Below are positions 23,766 through 35,347 of a stretch of DNA of 64,000 nucleotides, one piece after another. Source of the stretch: Macrocystis pyrifera (lineage: Eukaryota; Sar; Phaeophyceae; Laminariales; Laminariaceae); the NCBI GenBank assembly GCA_031763025.1, contig JASSKH010000009.1, positions 6,868,825 through 6,932,824 of the forward strand, read 5' to 3'. Below the pieces are notes generated by a model. It saw only the letters and a list, made by a program, of their open reading frames with translations, was not told the DNA's origin and did not search any database. A program made the translations under genes and the position numbers. The first letter of the stretch is position 1. Each line of letters opens with the position of its first letter.

Positions 23766-24108
23766 ACCCCCCCCCCCCCCCCCCCCCCCCCCCCCAGTGC
23801 TCCGTCTCGAAAGGGATGCGTGGTCAATGGTCAAATGACTAAGGCGAGCAACAAATGAGTACACCCCCCCTCCCCCTCCCCCTCCCCCCTCCCGGACACC
23901 ATAAAACACCTACAGGTCTCAATACAATAATCACCCGACCTCCAAAAGGCAATTCATCAGCCCCCTCGCTTCTTCACAAAACAACCCCCCCACGAACTCG
24001 GTTAAAGTACCGTACGCATACACATGCATGCATGTCTTTTTTCAAGCCGCGCTTACCGATCGTCCGACCCCCGGTCGGAGGTGCCCTAAAAGCACTCCAT
24101 CAGCGGCC

Positions 24109-24175
<67 letters not shown>

Positions 24176-24192
24176 TTCCCTACCCGGCCTCC

Positions 24193-24225
<33 letters not shown>

Positions 24226-24262
24226 ACCCCACCCCCTCCCACCTCTCCCCCCCCCCCCCCCC

Positions 24263-24297
<35 letters not shown>

Positions 24298-24745
24298 GCG
24301 CCCCCGCTTCCCCCCCCCCCCCCCTCGCGCCCCGCTCTCCCTCCTACTCCAACCACATAACAGAAAACCCCAAAAAAACTTGATATTTTTCAACGCGAAA
24401 TGTTCAGACTTTCTTCAGGACGAGAGCCTTACCGATCGCCCGACCTCCATCCGGTGGTGGCCTGAAGGCACTTCATCAGCTGCTGCCCCGCCACGAACTT
24501 GGCCGCGAACGCTCCGCCGTGCCCGTCGAAAATGCCGAACATGCTCGTGGGGCTCGGGGGCGGGGCCTCTCGCGCCTCCGGGTCGATGACGGGGATCGGA
24601 TTGTGCCTGAAACAATGCATCCATATAAGTATACATATATGTTCATGCATTCATGAGGCATCAAATAAAACAGTACGTTAAAGTATCACTATGTTATATA
24701 CTGCAGTATACCTAGTACCTGGTAAACAATAGTATAAGGCGGCGG

Positions 24746-24794
<49 letters not shown>

Positions 24795-27051
24795 GGGGGG
24801 GGGGGGGACGGGGGGGCACTCGCGCCTCCGGGTCGATGAGAGGGGTCAGGTTGTGCCTAAAATAATGCATCAATATGTTGATGCATTTACAAGGTACCAG
24901 ATTATGACATAAAATGACACGTTAAGGTATCACTATGTTGAAGTAAACGTCGTACCTGGTAAACAACAGTACAAGAGAAGGGGGGGGGGGGGGGGGGGGG
25001 GGGGGGTTGGAGGGGTTTGGCAGGGGGGGGCACTCGCGCCTCCGGGTCGATGAGAGGGGTCAGGTTGTGCCTAAAATAATGCATCCGTTTGTTGATGAAC
25101 ATACAAGGTACGAAATAAAACAATACGTTAATATATTAGTGTGTTCACTGCAAAAACACTATCACACTAGTAATACATCGTAATATAGGGAGGGGTGTTT
25201 GGAGAGGTTTGCAGGCGGTGGAGTGGGGGGGGGCACTGGCACCTCCAAGCCGATGACGGGGACCGAGCTGTGCCTGAAGAAATGCATACACATGTTGATG
25301 CTGTATGAAAAAACACTGCACGATAATAATTCAAGATATATACGCGTATTGACATATTCTCTTCATACATTGCTACACTGAATACATTGACGCAGCAACA
25401 CGCTCTTGGTTAGAATTCGGAGGCCGAAGCGGGATCGGGGGGATGGCTCGGGGGGGCTGGGAGGAAAACGGGGGCGGGGGGGGGGGGGGGGGGGGGGGGG
25501 GGTGGGGGGGAACCGGGGGGGGGGGTGGTAGGTTTTGAGGGGTGGGGAGTGGACGGGTAGGGCGGACCTGTGTGTGAGCGTGTCGGCGTGTGGGGTGGAT
25601 AGGGGAGATTGAGAAGGGCTTCTCGGGTGCTAAAGCCAACCAGAATGCGAAAACTCGGGAGCGCTCTCGTATGAAGAGGGCATTCTTGGCACACTGTAGT
25701 AGATACATACAAATACATACCCTGCGTTTCTTATACAGAGGTGAAAAAGTAGAGCGTCTGCTACGTATTTCCACCACCAATTGCTCAAATAGCCAACCAG
25801 TGGACCACTCAAATCAAATGGGCCGATCAACCGACTGGACGACCAACCAAGCAACCAGTCAACCAACCAACCAACTTATCAATCAACCAACTTACCAACT
25901 GACCAACCAACCACCTAACGAACCAACGAACCAACCAACCAATCACACAACCAAACCACAACCTGACTGACCAACCAAAACAACCAACCACCCAACAAAC
26001 CAACTAGCCAGCCAATCAACAAATCAGCCAACTCTCCAAACCGATTAACCAATCACGACCAAACCAACCAAGTCCCCCCCACCCCCCTGCCCACACAAAA
26101 CCAGACCGACCATACGAGCCACATCCCCTGCCCCCCCCCCCATTATATATACCAGGTAATATCTACATGTATATAGGCTGGGTGGGCGTCGGTTGTCAAC
26201 GACAAGGAAAGCATGCCGTTCGCTGCTTGAGCTACAGAAAACCAGGGTATATACCTTTTTTATTGTGTTGGCGGTCACCGCAACTGGCGGTCAAGTGACA
26301 GTAGATCGTTTGTGCGGGGTGGAGAACCTTTACTCCGCACAAGGGGGATGATCGTATCATGTAGTGCTTACGGTAAGACACCCACGAGACAACTACATAG
26401 CACTTCCATAGCTGTCTCTAGAAGGGGCCACGCCGGAAACTAAATGAACTCATTGAAGCTGTCATCCATACGCAAGAAAGTCCGCCTCACAAGCGGTTCT
26501 TGGTGTGATGCAGCCCACCCTTCATGCGACTCGCCGGACACCTCACGGCGCTTCGCAAAGCTGGGTGCAAGCAATCAAATATCTGCCTGGTCGGTGAAGA
26601 CCCCACGTGCTCCGTCCCGGCATTGTAGGTATGCGAGAATAGAGTGTTTGCGATAGAGGTAAAAAAAAAAAAAAACTTTACTTCCGCTAAAAAAAGTGAA
26701 TTTCCTTCCCTTCCTGATTTCGGTGTGTTTGCGAGTGAGGAAAATCAAATCCTGCAGGCGACGCCTCCGAAAATAAGAAGGGAAGTGGGGAGGTGAGGCA
26801 ACGCGGCAAACAAAAAAAGAACGAATGCTGTGAACGGAAAAAAAACAGCGTGCGAGTAGCGACGGCAGCCCAGCAACGTTTCGGCGGCACAGTTGACCGC
26901 GAAGCCACCACAGCCATCCCACGACTACAAGCAGCAATAGCAGCTAGCTGGCGCTAGACGCAGCTAGGGGCAGCGTGAGCAACAAAAATAAAACAGCGTC
27001 AGCACCAGCACCAGCATGCACCAGCACCAACCAGCTTCCATTTTTGGATTG

Positions 27052-27100
<49 letters not shown>

Positions 27101-27142
27101 GCTCGGCCTACGCACGCCACAGCGCCGGCGCGCTCCTCCGCT

Positions 27143-27173
<31 letters not shown>

Positions 27174-27760
27174 TGCCGCTGCTGCCGCTGCTGCCGCTGC
27201 TGCAGCCGTGGTATGGTGAAATCGAAATGATACACGAGCTGTCATGCTGTCGCGCTCTCTACGAGCACGAGTACGAGTACGAGTGTGAATACGAGTCCTT
27301 TTTTGGGACGACGCATCCTCCACGTCGTCACCAAGCGGGCGAAAGCGTGTACCGTAGCAGCGGCGGCGACCCGCTGGCACGATCCAACGCCGCTCGTGCG
27401 CGCTATACTCAAGCTACACCTCTCGAGCCTCTGTGCTCCCAGCGGTTGTCGTGATGCGTACGGCAAGCAGCATGGTGGCATGGAAGATGCTCGGTGTTTT
27501 GATCCTTCGAGATTTTAGTTGCGTTCTGCGTCGGGATAATGCTCGGTGCGTGTAGGCCAATGAAACAGAGAGCCAAAAGTTACCGTAACTTTCGCTGAAA
27601 TCCTTACTTCGCTGAAGTCTTTTCCGGCCGTTTTTTCAGAAATTTACCTCAAAAAATTACCTCGGGAGAATTTTTAGAGAAGTAAAAGTAAAAAAAAAAA
27701 AAAAAATCGCAAACACTCCAATCTATGGTCACACAACTACGGCCACACATGATATCGAGT

Positions 27761-27812
<52 letters not shown>

Positions 27813-30800
27813 CACGCCCCGCCCCACTTCCCGCCTTCCAGCTCACCTACAAATGGCGTCCTCCATCTCAATCCTCCAGCCGGGAGCATCCGAGTAGCCG
27901 CAGGGCAGGCCGTCCCCGACGCTCTCCGCCGCTCCCCTCATCACACCCGTCCTTGCAGTCCCCCCCCCTTTTGTCGTGGTCCTCCCGCCCCCGCTGCGCA
28001 GCGCCGCCGGGGTCGCGGGGCAAACGCTGGCGTCGCCCGCCGCGTAGAGATGACTCTCCACCTTTTTGTAGTTGAATTTTTTCGGCCAGGCAGAGCGAGC
28101 ACGTGAGAGAGAAGCAAGCGGAGCAAGCGGGGAGATCGCGAAGCGAGGGAGTCAGGCGAGAAAGCGAGGAAGGCAGGAAGGGAGGGAGAAAAGCAAGAAA
28201 AGCGAAACAAAGCGAGAAGGCCGGCGGGCGGGCGGGCGGGCGGGCGGGCGGTCAGGCAGGCAGGCGAGTGAGCGAGCGAGCGAGCACGCGAGCGGCAAGC
28301 GAGTGAGGCAAGCAACAGCGAGCAGCAAAAGCTCTTCCATGCCATATGCCATAGTATCACGTATCACTCGATATCATAGGATGCCATGACATCTCATGTC
28401 ATGCCATCCCATACCGTACTGCTGTATGCCATGCTATACGATGTCATCCTATTCCATATCTGCCGTACCATGCTATGTATATATACTATACTATATTATC
28501 CCATACCGCACTATGTCCATACCATACGCCATATCGTGTGTGCCCATATATTACCATATGGCATGCCATCCCATATCACCCCATGTCATGCCATCCTATC
28601 CCATCTCATTCCATCCCATTCCATGCTACCCATCCCATCCCATCCCATCGGGTCCCATTCTATCCCATCCCATTAACGATTAATCCCATCCCATCCCATT
28701 GGGTCCCATCTCATGCTGCGCCTCACCTGTTTGTTCCTGGCGCGAGACCGCACGCTCCACGCCAGAGGCGTTCTTCCCGCGAGGTCAACGGGGGCGTTAA
28801 TCCCCACGATCGTGTCCGCCGATTCAGCCTCCATACGCTCCTGCTCAAACATCGGAAACCACCACCATCACCAACAGCACCATCACCCAGACCAAGTTTA
28901 ATCACCAACACCAACACCAACAACACCAACAACACCGCCACCAACGCCAACAACAACCCCAACACCAACACCAACACCAGCGAACGAACGCCAACATTAA
29001 CGCCAACACCAACACCAACACCAACACCAACACCAGCGAACGGCCAACATTAACGCCAACACCAACACCAACACCAACACGAATGACAATACCAACGCCA
29101 TCACCAACGCCAACACCGACACCAACACCAACACCAACCCCGACACCAACACCAACACCACCACCAACACCAACACCAATGCCAACACCAACACCAACAC
29201 CAGCGCCACCACCACCACCAAGTGATAGAAAGAGAAGCATGGCCGCCGCGGCCGCCGTTACCAGAAAGAAAGGCGTCAGAGCACACAGATGGTGGGAGGG
29301 GAACGTTGAAATGAAACACGGTGCTGTCAGTAAAGGCCGGTAGAGTTGGAAGGGAAGCAAGCGTGGGGGGTTACGGCGTTTCTCACCAAGGGACGGGGGG
29401 GGGGGGCACTTGTTGCTTGCCTTAGTCATCTGACCATTAACCACGTATCTCTTTCGGGGGGGGGGGGGGGGTAATCGAGAGAGAGAGAAAATGTACAAAG
29501 AGAGATAAATATATACCCCAAGGCAAGGATGAGCGCAAAGGGGCAAATGAAAGGCGGGCGAAGGGGCGGGGGAGAGTACTCAGTATCAAGCATGGCCGTA
29601 GTCGTATAACCATATACCCTCGCATCCCTACAATGCCGGGACGGAGAACGTCGGGCTTTCACCGACCAGGCAGACATTGCTTGCACCAAGCGCGAAGCGC
29701 CGTGAGGTGTTGGGCGAGTCGCATCAAGGGTGAGTTGCATCCTACTACGAGCCGCTTTGGAGGCGGATGTTCTTGAAAATGGATTACAGCGTCAATGAAT
29801 TGATTCAATTTCTGGTGTGGCCTCTTCAGAGACAGCAGTGGGTTCACTATGTAACAGCCTCGTGGGTGCCTTACCATGTACACACTATTACGGGGGTCCA
29901 TAGTTAATAGGACCTATGGTATGCATAAAAACCTATATATTAACCTATTTTTACTGACAATATTTGGTCTTATTTACTACGGTCCCCCGTAACACGTGAT
30001 ACGGTCATCCCCCTTGTGCGGAATTAATTTTCTCCCCGCACGAAAATGATCTAAGTCAACCGCCAGCCGTGGTGACCGCCATTAAAACAAAAAAAGGTAC
30101 CCTGGCCGTCTAGCTCACGTAGTGAGAGGCGTGATTTACGGCAACCGACGCCAACTCAACCTATAGATTATACGGGGGGGGGTAATCGCGAAATATATAG
30201 AGGGGGAGACAGAGCGAGAAAAACGACCGGCCAGACAGAAAGACGGGTGAAGACCGGGTGAGACCAACGACCTTCCAGCGCGAGACGCCACCTGGCCCCC
30301 CCCCCCCTCACAGCCCGAAGGACGACCTTCCCGCGCGCAGGCACCATCGTGCACATCACGTGTGATAATATAACACACTACCGTCTATCACACGTGTGAT
30401 AATATAACACAACTACCGTATATCACCCGTGTGATAAGATAACACACTGCCGTACCACACCGGGTGATAAGATAGCACACTACCGTACATCACACGGGTG
30501 ATAATATAACACAACTACCGTACATCACCGTTGTGATAAGATAACACACTGCCGTACCACACCGGGTGATAACATAACACACCACCGTATCACACGGGCG
30601 ATCAGATAACACACTTACCGTACCGCACCGTGTGACAAGATAACACACTACCGTATCACACCGGGTGATAATATAACACCCCCCCTCCCTCGGACGAATC
30701 TCGAGGCTGGCTTTATTTCGATAATGGGGAAAGGCGCGAACGCTTATGATAGCGGTGTGTCTATAAGGAAAAAAAAAAACTATCTGTGGTCGAAATATTT

Positions 30801-33800
30801 TCCAATGGCACCATTTTCGTTTTTGTTTTCTGTCCCCCTGGGGGTTGGAGAAAGTTCGGCGAGTGTCAACTTTGCCCCCAGGGCGTGTTGTTTTTCTGCG
30901 TGTCATACGGCTAACCAGGCGCCCACCGGAGGCACAAGCTTCAATAGGTATAATCACACTCTAGATATGCCAACATTGACATGGGCTCCCTTTCACAAGA
31001 CGCTATCGTGCGTTGGACAACATAACCTTTCGCCGACGAGATGAATATCTCCCCGCCCCCCTCTCAACCGCCTCTTTCGCGCACAACCCTCTTCCTTGTC
31101 CGCCTTCGGGATATCGCAAAAACCCTGAGCCTAACCCCCCCCCGCCCAAGCCGACCACAATCCTTCGTCTAAAACCTACCCAATACTAGATATCAATCTA
31201 TACCAATAGTCGGTATGTTTACCCTCGGGCCATTTTAGCTCTAACCGCACCTACAATTTTGGGCGCGCACAACATCACAGATAAGACAGATCACCGATCT
31301 TCAGTTCACGATCTAGATCATTTAGGGACGACAGATTCCTGGTCTGTGCACGTGCCAGGTACCCAGCATAATCTACATATATTGCGAGCCTACCTTGCCA
31401 GATGGGAGCCGCGGAAACCTCTTTTCTGTGTCGGACATGTACCACAGCAGCGCACATATCCCGCACACAATATTTTTCCCCACAAGCGGCAGGCAGGCTG
31501 GGATCTGCAGATCATCCGCATTACAGATCGTGACCTACCTCATCTGTCCGAGAAAGCTTTGAAACTACTTGGAATTAGTGTGGGATACATTCGGCAGCTT
31601 GGACTCAAGTGTGGGAGAACGTTTGCACCGGCACGAAGGATAAGGGGGACCATAGCACCGTACAACACACGCCAGACAACAAACACCCCATGAGATAGAT
31701 GCATTTCCCAGGGCTTTTGGCGAGTCCCTGACCCGACCCCCCCGCGGGGGGGTCGGGTCAGGAAGTTTTTGAAGTCCCACGGGTCGGGTCGGACCGGGTA
31801 TAAGGTAGGGCCAGGAGGTTTCCAAACTCTCACGGGTCGGGTCGGGTCGGGTCGGATCGGGCAGGGTAGGATCAGGTTTTTCAAGCTAGCACGGGTCGCG
31901 TCGGGTCACCCTTACCCAACCCGACCCGACCTGGCCCCGCGAGACTTGACCGGACCCGTGAGCAGGCAAGGAATTTCCGAGTCGTTTTTTTTTTCCAAAA
32001 CTAGAGGGACATACTCGTAGTGTATTATTAGTACACAACGAAAGAAACTTTGGTGTGGAAACACAAAATATCTCCTCGTCGAGATAGATTTTTTCCTTAC
32101 ACAATATATTACAGTAGACGCATCGCTCGGCGTTTTTTTTATACTTTTTTTTCTTTCTTTCCCCCCCTGCTGTCGAGAAAAAAAAAAACAGGTGTTTCGA
32201 TTTTTTTTCGAGGAGTTGGGGGGGGGGGGGGGTCGAATATCAGAACCCACGAGACGAACAAAAAAAAAAAACAGATATCCTTCTTTCTTTACAAAACATA
32301 TACGTGGCTCTATTTACTGCGAAATGTTCCCTCCGAAATATTAACACGTGACATTTCATGTACCTTAAGCAGCAGGCACAGGTCGAGGTGACCCCCTTCC
32401 GCAGCGAGGGCTAGCGCCGTCCTCCCCTGCAGGTCCACCGACCAGACGCTGACCTCGGGCACCGCCAAAAGAACCTGGACGGCGGTGGTCAAAATGGGGG
32501 GCGGAGGCGGCTGTTGCTGTGGTCGTTGTGGTCGTTGTGGTACCTGATGTTGTTGTCGTAGGCGTCGTGGTCGATGCCACTGTTGTTGTTGTGGTCGTTG
32601 GGGTCGATGTTACTGTTGTGGTCGCTGATGTGGTCGCTGATGTGGTCGTTGTGGTCGTTGTGGTCGCTGATGCTGTTGTCGGCGTCGGCGTTGGCGCTGG
32701 TGTTATTGTTGTTGTCGTCCTCGCTGTGCATCGTTTGTACAGTCTACTCGTACCAGGTAGTACTCGCAGTACATCTGCTATTTACGGGGGTCTATAGTTA
32801 ACAGGACCTATGACATACATAAAAAACCTATATATTTACGTATTTTTACTAACAATATTTGGTCCTGTTAACTATGGACCCCCGTATTAGTACTTCGTTC
32901 AAACCTGCAAGCGCGCACCCCCCCCCCTCCCCCCCCCTCCCAATCCCCGGGAGCTCGGGGAAGCCATCCTCTCTCGACAATGTTCGTGTCTAAACACGCC
33001 CTAGACGATGGCCTATTGACCACGATTCTGGTCCAATAGGAGGCAGGCCCATTGTTGCATGTGACAGGTATTGATCGACGCTATATGGGACCTACTGCTG
33101 TGGCCCACAATGCGTATCGATTGGTACCTTCACTGATCTATTGTCCGGCCAGTAGCCTATTGCACCTATCGACTTGGCCATTGATCTGGAACCTATTGTC
33201 CGGGGTGTGGTGTCTACCAGGCATTGCCTTCGGGGGTATATGTTAAACATGCGCCATAATCACAAGAGCTGTCATGCACAAATACGGGGGGGGGGGGCAT
33301 AGTAAATAGGACCAGATACTGGCATTAAAAATAGGTAAATCTATAGGTTTTTGTGTATACAGTAGGTCCTATTTACTATGGTCCCCCGTGGTAAAATTAC
33401 TGAGCTATCAGTCGCCATAAACGCTGAGCTATGAGGAGGCGCCGACTGATAGCTCCGCAATAATGGCGTATATATCTATGAAAACGCCAGCCGACTCATA
33501 GCTCAGTGATTGCGGTGCTTATCGAATAGTACAGTATGGCACCGGTAGTTCAGCTCGTCAGGGAGTCGTACCCCCCCCCCCCCACGACTATGGCCATGCA
33601 TATCATCGGTACCCCCCCGCCCCCTACCCCCTACCAGGTACATGTTATATATATACTGTAGGTTGGGTTGGCGAAGGTTGGCAACGACACTGTAAAACAT
33701 GCCGCTCACTACGTAAGCTAGACGACCAGGGGACCGTTTTTTTTTTTTTGTGGTCGGTCACAGCTGGCCGATCGAGTTAGACTATCTGTGCGGGGCGGAG

Positions 33801-35207
33801 GACCTTTACTCCGCACAAGGGGAATGATCGTATCACGTACCTGGTAGTGCTTATGGTAAGGCACTCACGAGGCAGTTACACAGTACCCCCATTGTCGTCT
33901 CTGGAAGTGGCCACGTCGGAAAAAAAAAATCAACTCGTTGAAGCTGTCATCTACAAGCAAGTCCGTTTCACAAAGCGGTTCTCAGTAGGTCGCAGCTCCC
34001 ACCCTTCACGCGACTCGCCGGACAAATCACGGGTGCTCCCCGCGCTTGGTGCAAGCAATGGCTGCCTGGTTGGTGAGAACCCGTCGTGCTTCGTCCCAGC
34101 GTTGTAGGGATGCGAGGGTCCATGGTCATACGACTACGACAACCGTGTATAATGAGTACACCCCCCCCTCCCCCCGCCTCTCCTAACCCTAACCTCACCC
34201 TGTCGGGCAGGCTCGAGGTCGGCAGGGGCGGGCGCGAGGCTCCGGCGTGTGTTTTGGCGATTAAACGAAAAAAAAAAAAACTCGGGTCAGTCGAAAGGCC
34301 GGACTCGGACCAATCATACTAAGGTCCTTCACGAGCTTTTCTGCAGGGTGATTGAAGCTTACATTTACTAGTTGGGGCTCGCTTACTTACCTTTACGAAC
34401 TCCAAGTTGCCCCTGGCTGCGGCGGAGTGAAGGGGCGTCCATCCGTCCATTGGAAGGGCGGAGCGGTTGATGTGGCGAGAGGTCGCCAGCGACGGGTCGG
34501 CGGCGATCGACGCCTGCGGTGGGGAACACCCGAGAGTATAACCGGCAACAGCAACAGCGTTAATAACAACATCGTTAAAAACAACGAGAGCAAGAGCAAG
34601 AGCAAGAGCGAGAACGAGAACAAGGGCAATGACGAGAGCAATGACGATGTTAACATAAATACCAGCCCAGCGGCAGCAGCAGCAGCAACAAAGAGCAACA
34701 CGCGACAACCGCAGCAGCGGCAACATCAACATCAGCAGCAGCGACAACAGCTACAGCTTCGGCAGCAAGCCCGGCAAGGGGCAGCTGCAGATGGCATTCA
34801 TAGAGCGGATACAACGCATGTACACCAAGGGCGACAACAACAGAAGAAACAAAAAAAGGGGAAAAAAAAAGTAAAACAAACACCTCCACAACAATAAACA
34901 GCAAACACCTGCACCTCCACCACAAAAACCAATCACGTAAAAACCAAACACAGAAGAGCTTCCGCCACCATTACCACCACCACCACCACGCCCCCCTCCA
35001 CCCCCCCCTTACCACCACCGCCACCCCCCTCCACCAACACGATCCCCCCTCCCCCCGCCACCGCCGCGATCGCGCACCTTGATAGCCTCGACCTTCGACT
35101 GCCGCCACTGCTCCGGGGTCAGCTTCCTCCGCTGCAGGGTTCTGTCGCTGGGACAGTCGGCGATGCAGTCGTCCATGAACTTCTTCGCCTTCCGTTGTCG
35201 TCACGTG

Positions 35208-35239
<32 letters not shown>

Positions 35240-35272
35240 GCAGCAGGGTTGAGGGGTGGTGGTGGGAGGAGG

Positions 35273-35347
<75 letters not shown>

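Noticed and set aside
23855-24589. Plus-strand 244-codon Pro-rich open frame
   Set aside because: Made almost wholly by poly-C tracts and the antisense of the DGHGG exon.
28386-28683. Plus-strand His/Pro/Ser/Ile-rich frames of about 95 codons
   Set aside because: All three frames are translations of the CCCAT microsatellite.
30357-30680. Regular 40-bp array as a CRISPR
   Set aside because: The units are contiguous with no unique spacers, and the surroundings are eukaryotic.
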